Shown: one piece after another, positions 1 through 10,087 of the stretch
Position numbering within the stretch: position 1 is the stretch's first letter
Layout of the letters: each line of letters opens with the position of its first letter
Assembly (NCBI RefSeq): GCF_022113815.1
Contig: NZ_SGOM01000001.1
Span: 62,001-126,000, forward strand
Direction of reading: 5' to 3'
DNA from: Vibrio cincinnatiensis
GTDB taxonomy: Bacteria > Pseudomonadota > Gammaproteobacteria > Enterobacterales > Vibrionaceae
Length of the DNA stretch: 64,000 bases
Translations under genes and position numbers: made by a program
Notes under the pieces: generated by a model
Told to the model about the DNA's origin: nothing
Seen by the model: the letters and a program-made list of their open reading frames with translations, nothing else
Databases searched by the model: none

Positions 1-557
1 TCTCTTTCATGTTCCTTGCTCCGTTCTTGTATGTTTTACATGCTGTGTTAACTGGGGTTTCTGTCTTTATTGCTGCATCAATGCAGTGGATTGCAGGTTT
101 TGGTTTCTCAGCCGGTTTAGTCGACATGTTCTTGTCTTCTCGTAACCCGCTTGCCGTACAATGGTACATGTTGATTGCTCAAGGTTTAGTCTTCTTTGTT
201 ATCTACTACGTTGTTTTCCGTACTGTGATTGTTAAGTTCGGTCTAAAAACACCTGGTCGTGAAGATGATGATGAGTCAGCGTCTGTAACAAAAGGTTCAC
301 AAGAGTCATCTGAGCTAGCAAAACAGTACTTAGAAGTATTAGGTGGCCATGACAACTTGTCTAATATTGATGCCTGTATTACTCGCTTACGCTTAACTGT
401 GAATGATATGTCTATCATTGATGAAAAAGCACTGAAAGATCTCGGTGCAATGGGAGTGGTTAAACTGGGTTCAAATAACTTACAGGTTATCCTGGGGCCA
501 TTGGCTGAAATTATTGCTGGTCAAATGAAAAACATTCAACCTGGTGATAATAAATAA
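1..557 (+). CDS. nagE: N-acetylglucosamine PTS permease EIIC-EIIB, C-terminal part
   Basis: Partial gene; the start lies before the window and the reading frame is open from base 3. It encodes the end of a membrane EIIC domain (several hydrophobic segments in the first 80 visible residues), an acidic linker, and a complete EIIB domain. The phospho-accepting cysteine sits in the motif DACITRL (Cys codon 375-377). The permease takes up and phosphorylates N-acetylglucosamine. The protein stops right after EIIB, so it lacks the C-terminal EIIA domain of enterobacterial NagE and should depend on a separate EIIA-Glc. The position before glnS matches the Vibrio nagE locus. A glucose-type PTS permease is the alternative, since only the C-terminal third is visible. 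Confidence 0.85.
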   Translation, partial: SFMFLAPFLYVLHAVLTGVSVFIAASMQWIAGFGFSAGLVDMFLSSRNPLAVQWYMLIAQGLVFFVIYYVVFRTVIVKFGLKTPGREDDDESASVTKGSQESSELAKQYLEVLGGHDNLSNIDACITRLRLTVNDMSIIDEKALKDLGAMGVVKLGSNNLQVILGPLAEIIAGQMKNIQPGDNK

Positions 558-591
558 TTGAAAGATAATAGAGATTTCCTCTATTGATAAT

Positions 592-620
592 AAAAGCCTT
601 CGTCTTGTGCGAAGGCTTTT
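592..620 (+). terminator. Intrinsic terminator after nagE
   Basis: Perfect 11-bp stem (592-602 with 610-620) with a 7-base loop; the 3' arm ends in TTTT. It ends the nagE transcript. Confidence 0.85.
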
Positions 621-746
621 ACGTTACTAAAGAAAGCAACTTTCGTTACTATTTTGCTCAACCGAACGGGCGAAGGACAACTTAGTCCTATTCAACTCGC
701 TGATTTAGCAAATATTCTGAGTAAAACCGTAGTTTCTATTGTGAAT
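621..746 (+). pseudogene. Possible remnant of a winged-helix regulator
   Basis: Within the 300-base nagE-glnS gap, one plus-strand frame is open up to the TGA at 744-746. It reads like the recognition-helix part of a MarR-type regulator (GEGQLSPIQLADLANILSK, then TVVSIVN). There is no start codon with a ribosome site and no matching remainder of the domain. It could be a decayed gene end or chance similarity. Confidence 0.2.
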
Positions 747-858
747 TGAACCAGAATTGTGGATCATTAGCGGTAATCTGTCTGCGCGACTGGGCTTTCA
801 TACCAGATTTATGCAGAATACTTTTTTGACAATACTAATAAATTTTGAGGTGCTATAG

Positions 859-2529
859 ATGAGTGAAGCTGAGGCTCGTCCATCGAACTTCATTCGCCAA
901 ATCATTGATAAAGATTTAGCGGATGGTAAACACACTAGCGTGCATACTCGTTTCCCGCCTGAACCGAATGGTTACTTACATATAGGGCACGCGAAGTCGA
1001 TCTGTTTGAATTTTGGTATTGCTCAAGATTATCAGGGTCAGTGTAACTTACGTTTTGATGACACCAACCCTGAGAAAGAAGATCTCGAATACGTTGAGTC
1101 AATTAAGAAAGATGTCAATTGGCTTGGCTTTGAGTGGTCTGGTGACGTTTGTTATTCCTCTGATTATTTTGATCAGCTGTACCAATATGCTATCGAACTT
1201 ATCAATAAAGGGCTGGCTTATGTAGAAGAGCTCACCCCAGATCAGATCCGTGAATACCGTGGAACATTGACAGCACCAGGAAAAAATAGCCCTTTCCGTG
1301 ATCGCCCAATTGAAGAAAACTTAGCCTTGTTTGAAAAAATGCGTGCGGGTGAGTTTGAAGAAGGCAAAGTTTGCTTACGAGCAAAAATCGATATGTCCTC
1401 TTCTTTTATGGTGATGCGTGATCCGGTGTTATATCGTGTCCGTTTTGCTGGGCATCACCAGACAGGGAACAAATGGTGTATTTATCCGATGTATGACTTT
1501 ACGCACTGTATTTCAGATGCGTTAGAAGGCATTACTCACTCATTGTGTACTTTAGAGTTCCAAGATAACCGTCGTTTGTATGATTGGGTACTTGATAATA
1601 TTTCGATTGATTGCCACCCTCGCCAGTATGAATTTAGTCGTCTAAATCTAGAATATACGGTGATGTCTAAGCGTAAGCTCAATCAACTGGTGTCAGAAAA
1701 ATTAGTGGAAGGTTGGGATGACCCACGTATGCCGACGATTTCAGGCTTACGCCGTCGCGGTTTTACGCCTGCCTCTATTCGTGAGTTTTGCAAACGCATT
1801 GGTGTCACCAAGCAAGATAACATGATTGAATTTAGCGCGCTTGAATCATGTATTCGTGATGATCTTAATGAACATGCACCTCGTGCAATGGCGGTACTTG
1901 ATCCAGTTAAAGTGGTCATTGAAAATTTTGCTGCTGATAGCGTAGAAGTGCTGAAGGTTGCTAACCATCCGAATAAACCTGAAATGGGAGAGCGTGATGT
2001 CCCCTTTACTCGTGAAGTGTGGATTGAGCGTGAAGACTTCCGTGAAGAAGCGAATAAGAAATATAAACGCCTTGTTTTGGGTAAAGAAGTACGCTTACGC
2101 GGAGCTTATGTCATTAAAGCTGAGCGAATAGAAAAAGATAATCAGGGCAACATTACCACGATTTACTGTAGCTATGATCCTGAAACATTAGGTAAAAATC
2201 CTGCTGATGGTCGTAAAGTAAAAGGGGTTATTCATTGGGTTTCAGCAGATCAAGCGCTACCAGCTGAGTTTCGCTTGTACGATCGTCTTTTTACCGTTCC
2301 CAACCCTGCTGCGGCCGATAACTTTGCCGAAACGATTAACCCTGATTCACTGGTGAAACTACAAGGGTTTATTGAGCCGAGCTTAGCGGATGCAGAGCCA
2401 GAGTTTGGTTATCAATTTGAACGTATGGGTTATTTCTGTGCTGATATAAAAGAATCCAAACCACAAGCTTTGGTTTTTAACCGCACTGTTGGCCTGCGTG
2501 ATACTTGGGCAAAAATTGATAGTGAGTAA
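859..2529 (+). CDS. glnS: Glutaminyl-tRNA synthetase
   Basis: Class I aminoacyl-tRNA synthetase that charges tRNA-Gln with glutamine in the cytoplasm. The 556-residue length is close to the E. coli enzyme (554). The HIGH signature is at residues 41-44 within [14 protein letters not shown], and the KMSKS-type loop reads VMSKRK at 268-273, the typical GlnRS variant. The anticodon-binding beta-barrels occupy roughly residues 340-550. The start follows a TGAGGTG ribosome site. It is transcribed alone: terminators stand before it (592-620) and after it (2557-2585). Confidence 0.98.
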   Translation: MSEAEARPSNFIRQIIDKDLADGKHTSVHTRFPPEPNGYLHIGHAKSICLNFGIAQDYQGQCNLRFDDTNPEKEDLEYVESIKKDVNWLGFEWSGDVCYSSDYFDQLYQYAIELINKGLAYVEELTPDQIREYRGTLTAPGKNSPFRDRPIEENLALFEKMRAGEFEEGKVCLRAKIDMSSSFMVMRDPVLYRVRFAGHHQTGNKWCIYPMYDFTHCISDALEGITHSLCTLEFQDNRRLYDWVLDNISIDCHPRQYEFSRLNLEYTVMSKRKLNQLVSEKLVEGWDDPRMPTISGLRRRGFTPASIREFCKRIGVTKQDNMIEFSALESCIRDDLNEHAPRAMAVLDPVKVVIENFAADSVEVLKVANHPNKPEMGERDVPFTREVWIEREDFREEANKKYKRLVLGKEVRLRGAYVIKAERIEKDNQGNITTIYCSYDPETLGKNPADGRKVKGVIHWVSADQALPAEFRLYDRLFTVPNPAAADNFAETINPDSLVKLQGFIEPSLADAEPEFGYQFERMGYFCADIKESKPQALVFNRTVGLRDTWAKIDSE

Positions 2530-2556
2530 TTGATTTATTGCTATTTATTGCTCAAT

Positions 2557-2585
2557 AAAAAGCCAGCCTAGACGGGTTGGCTTTT
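2557..2585 (+). terminator. Intrinsic terminator after glnS
   Basis: GC-rich hairpin AAGCCAGCC / GGTTGGCTT (one G-U pair) with a 6-base loop, followed by TTTTG. Confidence 0.8.
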
Positions 2586-2665
2586 GTTTTATCTTTGAGG
2601 GAGAGGCCAAGCGTCCCTATTTTTCGATGAGAACGGATTCAGTAAAAGCGTTAAAGTGGTTCTTA

Positions 2666-2696
2666 TTGAGAGTGAAAAGAAGTTTGGGCGTATAAT
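2666..2696 (+). promoter_or_regulatory. Candidate hubP promoter
   Basis: A perfect TATAAT (2691-2696) is preceded by TTGAGA (2666-2671) at the rather long spacing of 19 bases. It lies about 135 bases before the chosen hubP start and is the best promoter match in the 300-base glnS-hubP gap. Confidence 0.45.
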
Positions 2697-2831
2697 TTGT
2701 GTGAAATTCCTGCGATTATTGTGGGTAAGGCACATTTTTTGTATCACTGCCTATAGTTTTACTTGGTTAATCCGATATATTTAACAGATTGTTGTATTCA
2801 TTTTATTTTAAAGCACCTAGCTGAGCCTTTT

Positions 2832-5800
2832 ATGTGTCAATTTTTTAAGCGATTGCTATTGCCTTTGGCAATAGCCGCCGTGACTCAGATTTCTATCGTT
2901 AGTGCAGAAGGGATTCGTCTTATCGGTCCTGGTGGTGAGGTTCAATCGGCACCACAGTTTAGTCGTGAGATTGTGCGAAGCACGCCTCCACAGGCCGAGC
3001 CATCGCAATTTTTCGGTCCAACCTCTGAACAAGATACTTTATGGTCAATTGCCTCTCAATTAAGACCATCAACGAACGTGTCAGTACAACAAACGCTGCT
3101 GGCTATTTACCGTTTAAACCCTCAAGCTTTCGAAGAACAAAACATCCATAGTTTGTTGCCAGGGAGTACTCTGCGCATTCCTTCGTTAGAACAGGTGCGC
3201 CGAGCCTCAACTCAAGAGGCGGTGAGAATTATGGCGGCACATCAAGTACGCCTCTCATCATCCGTTGTCACTAAAACGTCAACAGCACCCGTGAAACCGA
3301 CGGTGGCAGAAGCTCGTCCAGCCGTAAAAGAAGTGGTAGTGCCTTCTCCTCAGCCGGAAAGCATGAAAACCGAAGAGACGCCAACACCAGATACTCGTAC
3401 TTCCCCTGAGGTTGAAATAGCCAGTAACCGCACGGTTGCTCAAGACGAGTTGTTGGCATTAGAGGAGAAGAATCACAGATTAAGGCTGTTAATTGCGCAA
3501 ATGCAGTCAGAAATGACGGATTTGAAAGAAGAGCTAGGTGATGAAACTCGTATACGTTCGGAAGTTGAGCGCTTTTTACAAGAAGAGCGCATCAAAAATG
3601 AAGAAGCGCAGCGGCTTAGTCCATCAACATTCGATCAATTACTTACAAATGGATGGTTTGTTGCTTTACTTGCATTGATACCCGGTTTATTGATTGCATT
3701 CATGATTGCAATGTTACTGGGGCGTCGCTCTAATCCAGCCAGTAATGATACGCAACAAACGCCAATTCGACAAAAAGAGTCGAATGAAGCGATTGCTCCA
3801 ATGCCCGTGGAAGGGGCCGAATTAGGAGATTTATCCGATGATTTGCTATTAGATGATGATCTCTTTGGCTCGACTGATGACAGCGAAACCCTATTTACGG
3901 AAGAGGAAGAATCGAAAGAAGAGGATATTTTCGCCGATCTTGATGAAAGCGAATTAGACTTCAACTTAGAAAGTGAAGAGGGGGATGACCCCTTTGCCAG
4001 CATTGATGATGATGGTGACTTAAATCCTAATTTTGCTGATCTAGTTGATAATAATAAAAATGAGACTGCAATAAGCGATGATCAAGCATTAGGCTTGGAT
4101 GAAATGGCGCGAGCATTGGACGATGATTCACAACAAGATGATGAAGAGGCTTCTTCATTTGAACTGTCTGATGAATCTGCACTCTCTCAAGAAGAGATGG
4201 ATTCTCTGCTAGCGACGGATGATTTAGATGATGAATTAGAAAGTGATGCTATCGATCAGTCTTTGCTAGACGATCTGCTCGCTGGTGATGATGAGAGTCA
4301 TAATGCAGAGTTGGACTTTGACAGCTTACTGGATGATGAAGCACCTATAGATTCTGACGTTTCTACGCTAAACGACACTAAAGTTGCCTCCGACCAAGAG
4401 ATTGAAGATTTACTCAGCCAGATTGAATTACAAACCACAGACATCCCTTCTACAGAGACCGAAGAAGACCTCGCTATTCATGAACAATCCGGTCGTGAAC
4501 AATCGGTTAGTGAAGAGGCTGTTGATGATGTGGCATTTGATTCAGACAGTACCGATTTATTAGATGAATGGTTAGATGATGAGTCTGATGATGACATGTT
4601 ATCGAACGAGGACCTCGATAGTACGGTTGATCAGCTACTGGATGAGTTGCTGGGGGAAGAGGCGAGCGGTGAAAACAGCGAATTTGATCGTGAAAGCCCA
4701 ACATTACTGGATGAGTGGATTGATGAGGTTGATTCTAAGTCAGTCAGTGAAGAGTTAGCCTCTGAAGAGGATTCGGTTACAGAAAACTCAATTGATGATG
4801 GTACAGAGTTTTTTGATGAGCTTCGTGAAATTGAGCAGCAGTCAGACAATAATGGTCGTGCTTTTAATCGTGATCATTTTATCGATGACTTGTTAAAGAG
4901 CGTTCCAGAACAAGATCCTCTACTTGATGATGTGGCTTTTCCTGAGCCGCCAACAGATACATCTCCAGAACCTGAGTTAGATGATGGGTTTGATTTTAAT
5001 CCACAAATTGAAGGTAGCGAGGCTGCTTTATCTCGTGAGCCGGAGCCGATTGCCAATGAATTTGGTGTACCTCAAGATGATGATTGGCTCGTTGAAGATG
5101 ATCTTAAAGCTGTCAGCATAGAAGAGTTAGAGGCTGAGAATGCATTAGCATCTCAGCCCATTGAGCCAGTGGTTGATGCAGAGGAAGCGCCGCTCAATAT
5201 TGACGACAGTGAACGACCGGAATACAGCGAAGAAGAAGCTTTAGCCGATACCGTGGCAGAGTCTGAGCCTGGTGGCGAAGAGGCAGCACCAGAGGCTGAG
5301 AGTGAATTAGCGTCTCAGCCCATTGAGCCAGAGGTTGATGCAGAGGAAGCGCCGCTCAATATCGATGACAGTGAACTACCGGAATACAGCGAAGAAGACG
5401 CTTTAGCCGATACCGTGGCAGAGTCTGAGCCTGCTGGTGAAGAGGCAGCACCAGAGGTTGAGAGTGAATTAGCGTCTCAACCTGTTGAGCCAGAAGTTGA
5501 TGCAGAGGAAGCGCCGCTTAATATTGATGAAAGTGAACGACCGGAATACAGCGAAGAAGACGCTTTAGCCGATACCGTGGCAGAGTCTGAATTTGCTGGC
5601 GAAGAAGCAGCACCAGAGGTTGATAGTGAATTAGCGTCTCAACCTGTTGAGCCAGAAGTTGATGCAGAGGAAGCGCCGCTTAATATTGATGAAAGTGAAC
5701 GACCGGAATACAGCGAAGAAGACGCTTTAGCCGATACCGTGGCAGAGTCTGAACTTGCTGGCGAAGAGGCAGCACCAGAGGTTGATAGTGAATTAGCATC

Positions 5801-6743
5801 TCAACCTGTTGAGCCAGAAGTTGATGCAGAGGAAGCGCCGCTCAATATCGATGACAGTGAACTACCGGAATACAGCGAAGAAGAGGCTTTAGCTGATAGT
5901 GAGTCAGAAACAGAATCCGACTTTATCTTTGATGGAGAAGGACAGCCAGATTTTGACGATCTGATGAACCATCTTGATGAAGATGAACACAATGAGCAAG
6001 ACAGTATTTCTGACTTTAAAGAGCCAAGTACTGAAGAGAAACCGGAGCCGTTAGATTCTGCAATAGATATTCAGGCTGAAGATGATATCGAGGAGGTCGA
6101 TTTTACTGAATTGGCCAGTGATAAGTTTAATGAACAACAATTAGATTCGCTGCTAGATGAACATATAGAACAGGCCGGTGAACGGTTCAATACACCGCTG
6201 GATAACAAAACCATTGATAGTGCAGGGATGGATATTGATGCCATGCTGCAAATGGGCGGGGAAGATTGGAACGGATTTAATCTCACTGAAGATCAAAAGG
6301 CCACAATTCCTGACGATGTACCTGAAGAAGATCAAGCAATATGGCAACCGGATATTCAAAATCAACAGCCAGAAGTGGAAGTCGAAAATTGGGGACATCA
6401 AGAAGATATTGTAGATTTTGATCCTGAAAAAAGCGAGTTTATGACCATTGATGAATTGATGGCCCAAGTGGAGAGAGAAGAAGGCCCTATCAATCCAGAT
6501 GACGAAGAGCTTAAGTTAGATGTTGGCTTGGATGAATTTCCAGATGTCATTGGCGATATCACTGATTTTGATGTAGACAGCAACGCCGAAGCTGCTGGTA
6601 AATTAGATCTCGCTAAAATTTATATGGAGATGAATGATCGCAAAGGGGCGATTAAACTCTTGGAAGAAGCGATTGTTGATGGAGGAGATGATATTCGCCG
6701 TCAAGCCAAGCATCTTATCGATGTGATTAATGGTCGAGGATAA
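2832..6743 (+). CDS. hubP: Polar landmark protein HubP (FimV family)
   Basis: Large inner-membrane protein (1303 residues from this start). In Vibrio, HubP marks the cell pole and recruits ParA-like ATPases for the chromosome origin, flagellum and chemotaxis arrays. Order of parts: signal sequence (MCQFFKRLLLPLAIAAV, ending near VSAEG); a LysM-like peptidoglycan-binding region at about 62-120; a periplasmic coiled coil at about 205-260; one membrane segment at about 273-295; a very acidic cytoplasmic region of some 950 residues; and the conserved FimV C-terminal domain at about 1250-1303 (LDLAKIYMEMNDRKGAIKLL). Residues about 772-1023 are tandem repeats. The ATG at 2832 was chosen because the signal sequence starts there; an upstream alternative begins at 2763. 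Neighbours glnS and truA match the Vibrio locus. Confidence 0.95.
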   Translation: MCQFFKRLLLPLAIAAVTQISIVSAEGIRLIGPGGEVQSAPQFSREIVRSTPPQAEPSQFFGPTSEQDTLWSIASQLRPSTNVSVQQTLLAIYRLNPQAFEEQNIHSLLPGSTLRIPSLEQVRRASTQEAVRIMAAHQVRLSSSVVTKTSTAPVKPTVAEARPAVKEVVVPSPQPESMKTEETPTPDTRTSPEVEIASNRTVAQDELLALEEKNHRLRLLIAQMQSEMTDLKEELGDETRIRSEVERFLQEERIKNEEAQRLSPSTFDQLLTNGWFVALLALIPGLLIAFMIAMLLGRRSNPASNDTQQTPIRQKESNEAIAPMPVEGAELGDLSDDLLLDDDLFGSTDDSETLFTEEEESKEEDIFADLDESELDFNLESEEGDDPFASIDDDGDLNPNFADLVDNNKNETAISDDQALGLDEMARALDDDSQQDDEEASSFELSDESALSQEEMDSLLATDDLDDELESDAIDQSLLDDLLAGDDESHNAELDFDSLLDDEAPIDSDVSTLNDTKVASDQEIEDLLSQIELQTTDIPSTETEEDLAIHEQSGREQSVSEEAVDDVAFDSDSTDLLDEWLDDESDDDMLSNEDLDSTVDQLLDELLGEEASGENSEFDRESPTLLDEWIDEVDSKSVSEELASEEDSVTENSIDDGTEFFDELREIEQQSDNNGRAFNRDHFIDDLLKSVPEQDPLLDDVAFPEPPTDTSPEPELDDGFDFNPQIEGSEAALSREPEPIANEFGVPQDDDWLVEDDLKAVSIEELEAENALASQPIEPVVDAEEAPLNIDDSERPEYSEEEALADTVAESEPGGEEAAPEAESELASQPIEPEVDAEEAPLNIDDSELPEYSEEDALADTVAESEPAGEEAAPEVESELASQPVEPEVDAEEAPLNIDESERPEYSEEDALADTVAESEFAGEEAAPEVDSELASQPVEPEVDAEEAPLNIDESERPEYSEEDALADTVAESELAGEEAAPEVDSELASQPVEPEVDAEEAPLNIDDSELPEYSEEEALADSESETESDFIFDGEGQPDFDDLMNHLDEDEHNEQDSISDFKEPSTEEKPEPLDSAIDIQAEDDIEEVDFTELASDKFNEQQLDSLLDEHIEQAGERFNTPLDNKTIDSAGMDIDAMLQMGGEDWNGFNLTEDQKATIPDDVPEEDQAIWQPDIQNQQPEVEVENWGHQEDIVDFDPEKSEFMTIDELMAQVEREEGPINPDDEELKLDVGLDEFPDVIGDITDFDVDSNAEAAGKLDLAKIYMEMNDRKGAIKLLEEAIVDGGDDIRRQAKHLIDVINGRG
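5145..5898 (+). repeat. Tandem 162-bp in-frame repeats in hubP
   Basis: Four full copies and one partial copy of a 54-codon unit begin at 5145, 5307, 5469, 5631 and 5793. Each unit starts LASQPxEPxVDAEEAPLNID and continues with PEYSEE and ALADTVAESE. Copies are almost identical in DNA as well as protein, which points to recent expansion or gene conversion. Confidence 0.97.
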
Positions 6744-6764
6744 TCGTCATTAGAAGAAAGAGAG

Positions 6765-6798
6765 ACAGCAGGCGGCAATTTATATTATCGCCTGCTGT
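6765..6798 (+). terminator. Hairpin after hubP
   Basis: Perfect 10-bp stem ACAGCAGGCG / CGCCTGCTGT with a 14-base loop, in the hubP-truA gap. The following sequence has only a short T-rich stretch, so termination may be partial. Confidence 0.55.
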
Positions 6799-6891
6799 TC
6801 TCAATGATAAATCTGTCAACAAGGTTGAACCTAGCATCTCCAAGTCACTTAGGTATATACTGCCACCCCCATTTTCAACGAGAAGTAGATC

Positions 6892-7686
6892 ATGAGAATT
6901 GCTCTGGGTATTGAGTATGATGGTACTCATTACTTTGGCTGGCAGCGCCAACGAGAAGTTATCAGCGTACAAGAAAAGCTGGAAAAAGCCCTATCAACCA
7001 TTGCAAACCATCCGGTTGAGGTCCAATGTGCAGGACGTACTGATGCCGGAGTTCACGGAACTGGGCAAGTGGTACATTTTGATACCACCGCTGATCGAAA
7101 AATGGTTGCTTGGACCATGGGGGCCAATGCAAATTTACCGAAAGATATTGCTGTTCGCTGGGCAAAAGAAGTCTCTGATGACTTTCATGCTCGTTTTAGT
7201 GCGACAGCTCGCCGTTATCGCTACATTATTTATAACCATGCCTACCGACCTGGAATTTTGTCTTCAGGAGTCAGTCATTATCATGGGGAACTTGATGTAG
7301 ATCGGATGCACTTGGCTGGGCAATATTTATTGGGCGAGAATGATTTCACTTCATTTCGCGCAGTGCATTGCCAGTCTCGTAGTCCTTGGCGTAATATTAT
7401 GCACTTAACGGTCACTCGCCATGGGCGCTATGTGGTAATAGACATCAAAGCGAATGCTTTTGTCCATCATATGGTTCGTAATATTGCAGGAAGCCTGATC
7501 AGCGTCGGGCGTGGTGAGCAGGAGCCGCAGTGGATAGAATGGCTGCTAGCGGCCAAAGATCGCAAGCTTGCCTCTGCCACGGCTAAAGCGGAAGGGCTAT
7601 ACTTAGTGGATGTTGATTATCCTGAACAGTTTGAGTTGCCTAACGCTCCACTTGGTCCGCTATTTTTAGCGGAGGATTTGAACTAA
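6892..7686 (+). CDS. truA: tRNA pseudouridine synthase A
   Basis: Makes pseudouridine at positions 38-40 of the tRNA anticodon arm. The catalytic aspartate is D51 in [16 protein letters not shown], and the family motif [14 protein letters not shown] lies near residues 202-215. Length 264 residues is normal. An AACGAGAAG stretch stands just before the ATG as ribosome site. It sits between hubP and accD, as in other gammaproteobacteria, where fimV/hubP-truA-accD-folC is a common order. Confidence 0.97.
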   Translation: MRIALGIEYDGTHYFGWQRQREVISVQEKLEKALSTIANHPVEVQCAGRTDAGVHGTGQVVHFDTTADRKMVAWTMGANANLPKDIAVRWAKEVSDDFHARFSATARRYRYIIYNHAYRPGILSSGVSHYHGELDVDRMHLAGQYLLGENDFTSFRAVHCQSRSPWRNIMHLTVTRHGRYVVIDIKANAFVHHMVRNIAGSLISVGRGEQEPQWIEWLLAAKDRKLASATAKAEGLYLVDVDYPEQFELPNAPLGPLFLAEDLN

Positions 7687-7850
7687 TTGGTCATTGTGAC
7701 TTCCAACAACATGAAGGTGTGGTAGGCATAAAAATAGGTACAACCAGTTTTTTGTCTACAGTTAGCATTTTGTATGCTTTAATCCTCGCGTTAATGTCTA
7801 ATTTATATCTTTCGCAATAAAGCGGGAGATGGGAAAGTAAAAGGTCTTGC

Positions 7851-8777
7851 ATGAGTTGGCTTGAAAAGATTTTAGAGAAAAGCAACATCGTCAGTTCACG
7901 TAAAGCGTCAATACCTGAAGGGGTATGGACCAAGTGTACATCATGTGAACAGGTGCTTTATTACGCTGAATTAGAGCGCAATCTTGAAGTTTGCCCTAAG
8001 TGTAATCACCATATGCGAATGAAAGCTCGTCGACGTCTTGAGACGTTTTTAGATGAGAATCACCGTCATGAAATTGCAGATGAACTTGAACCCAAAGATA
8101 TTCTGAAGTTTAAAGACTCGAAACGCTATAAAGAGCGTCTTGCCGCGGCACAAAAAAATAGTGGTGAGAAAGATGCCTTAGTCGTAATGACGGGTGAGGT
8201 CATTGGCGTTCCAGTTGTTGCTTGTGCATTTGAATTTTCTTTTATGGGCGGTTCAATGGGATCCGTTGTTGGTGCCCGTTTTGTGCGTGCTGTTGATGCT
8301 GCAATTGAAAACAACTGTGGATTGGTTTGCTTTTCTGCCAGTGGGGGCGCTCGCATGCAAGAGGCATTAATGTCTTTGATGCAAATGGCAAAAACCAGTG
8401 CTGCACTGGAGCGTCTTTCTAATAAAGGTTTACCTTTTATTTCTGTGATGACGGATCCAACGATGGGCGGGGTTTCAGCCAGTTTAGCGATGTTGGGTGA
8501 CATTAATATTGGTGAACCTAAAGCATTAATCGGTTTTGCTGGACGTCGAGTGATTGAGCAAACCGTCCGTGAAGATCTCCCAGAAGGCTTTCAGCGTAGT
8601 GAGTTTCTTTTAGAGCATGGTGCGATTGATATGATCGTTGATCGCCGAGAAATGCGCCAACGTGTTGCTGGATTATTAGCCAAGATGACCCATCATTCTT
8701 CTCCTCTGGTTGTTTCTGTGGACGGTGCGCCACAGGAAGAAACTTATTCTGTACCAGAAGCTGATAAAAAAGGGTAA
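7851..8777 (+). CDS. accD: Acetyl-CoA carboxylase carboxyltransferase subunit beta
   Basis: Beta half of the carboxyltransferase that moves CO2 from biotin to acetyl-CoA, giving malonyl-CoA, the first step of fatty acid synthesis. The N-terminal four-cysteine zinc ribbon is visible (C29, C32, C48, C51; CTSCEQ and CPKCNHH). The crotonase-like core carries [20 protein letters not shown] and the glycine-rich [16 protein letters not shown]. Length 308 residues is typical. The partner AccA is not in this window. The coding sequence begins ATGAGTTGGCTTG (MSWLEKIL). Confidence 0.97.
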   Translation: MSWLEKILEKSNIVSSRKASIPEGVWTKCTSCEQVLYYAELERNLEVCPKCNHHMRMKARRRLETFLDENHRHEIADELEPKDILKFKDSKRYKERLAAAQKNSGEKDALVVMTGEVIGVPVVACAFEFSFMGGSMGSVVGARFVRAVDAAIENNCGLVCFSASGGARMQEALMSLMQMAKTSAALERLSNKGLPFISVMTDPTMGGVSASLAMLGDINIGEPKALIGFAGRRVIEQTVREDLPEGFQRSEFLLEHGAIDMIVDRREMRQRVAGLLAKMTHHSSPLVVSVDGAPQEETYSVPEADKKG

Positions 8778-8821
8778 AGTAGGGGCTAACAAAACCAAGC
8801 ATAACCACGGTTCTACGTTAG

Positions 8822-10087
8822 ATGACTCAATACTCTATTCCTCAAGCCACCTCTCCACTTGCGACGTGGCTTGATTATTTATCACATATTCATGCTTCAG
8901 CCATTGATCTTGGGCTTGAACGCGTTCAAGCAGTTGCGGAAAAAGCACAACTAACTCAGCAAACGGCAATGGTGATTACTGTTGCAGGTACCAATGGTAA
9001 GGGCTCTACTTGCGCATTAATGGAGAGTATTCTTCTTCATGCTGGTTATTCTGTGGGCGTTTATAGCTCTCCTCACTTAATCCGTTATAACGAACGGGTT
9101 CGTATTAATGGCCAAGAACTTTCAGATGAGAAACACGCCCAAGCTTTTGCCTATGTAGAAGCGCAAAGAGGGGACATTTCTTTGAGTTTGTTTGAATTTG
9201 GAACGCTTGCGGCGTTGCGACTTTTCCAAACCGAGAAAGTTGAGGTGATTTTATTGGAAGTTGGACTCGGTGGGCGCCTTGATGCCACTAATGTGGTTGA
9301 GCATGACATTGCAGTGATCACCAGCCTCGCGATTGATCACGTTGATTGGTTAGGTAGTGACATTAATGTGATTGGCTTTGAAAAAGCAGGCATTTTTCGA
9401 AAAGGTAAACCTGCAATTTGTGGACAACCTTGTCCTCCTGCAACTGTTGCTGCCCATGCCGATGATATTGGTGCGAAATTTTACCAAGTGGGAATTCAGT
9501 ATCATTATGAATTATCGTCTGAAAATCACTGGAACTGGAAAAGTGGTTCATTTGAGTTGACCGATTTACCAGTACCCAATTTGCCGCTTCCAAACGCGGC
9601 GACGGCATTAATGGCTCTAGGTTGCTCAGGCTTGAATGTGAGTGATATTGATGTCATTGAGGGTTTGCGTACCGCAGCTCTTGCCGGTCGGATGCAGTTG
9701 TTAAGCACTCAACCAACCATTGTATTAGATGTCGCACACAACCCCCATTCGGCTCTTTATCTCGTCTCTCAACTTGAACGCCAGTATCCTCAGAAGAAAG
9801 TGCACTTAGTGATTGGTATGTTGCATGATAAAGATATTAAGTCGACCTTGGATGCGCTCACACCCATCGTGAAGCATTGGTATCCAGCTTCGCTTTCAGG
9901 CCCTCGCGCCGCAACCGCTCAAGAGCTTATTCAATACCTTCCTTGTGAACAACAGCACTATGACAGCCCTGTTGCGGCTTTTAAAACTGCGTTGACACAA
10001 GTACAGGCTGATGATGTCATCGTTGTTGTTGGTTCGTTCCATACCGTTGGTGAAGTGCTTGAGTATTGGCAAAAGAAAGGAGAGTAA
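8822..10087 (+). CDS. folC: Folylpolyglutamate synthase / dihydrofolate synthase
   Basis: Mur-ligase-like ATP-dependent enzyme that joins glutamate to dihydropteroate and extends folates with further glutamates. The P-loop VAGTNGKGST is at residues 54-63. Other family signatures are YSSPHLIRYNERVRI, LLEVGLGGRLDATNVV and VLDVAHNPHS. Length 421 residues is usual. It ends immediately before the dedD ATG (10088), so the two are probably translated together. Confidence 0.97.
   Translation: MTQYSIPQATSPLATWLDYLSHIHASAIDLGLERVQAVAEKAQLTQQTAMVITVAGTNGKGSTCALMESILLHAGYSVGVYSSPHLIRYNERVRINGQELSDEKHAQAFAYVEAQRGDISLSLFEFGTLAALRLFQTEKVEVILLEVGLGGRLDATNVVEHDIAVITSLAIDHVDWLGSDINVIGFEKAGIFRKGKPAICGQPCPPATVAAHADDIGAKFYQVGIQYHYELSSENHWNWKSGSFELTDLPVPNLPLPNAATALMALGCSGLNVSDIDVIEGLRTAALAGRMQLLSTQPTIVLDVAHNPHSALYLVSQLERQYPQKKVHLVIGMLHDKDIKSTLDALTPIVKHWYPASLSGPRAATAQELIQYLPCEQQHYDSPVAAFKTALTQVQADDVIVVVGSFHTVGEVLEYWQKKGE

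Noticed and set aside
826..858. TTGACA at 826 as the -35 of a glnS promoter
   Set aside because: It lies only 33 bases before the ATG and the matching -10 position falls on the ribosome site; no TATAAT-like element fits.
3635..5056. Several serine-rich antisense frames in hubP
   Set aside because: They mirror the Asp/Glu-rich codons of hubP (GAT/GAA read as serine-rich antisense) and have no independent support.
5145..5898. Regular repeats that could be taken for a CRISPR array
   Set aside because: The period is 162 bases, repeats abut with no unique spacers, and they keep the hubP frame.
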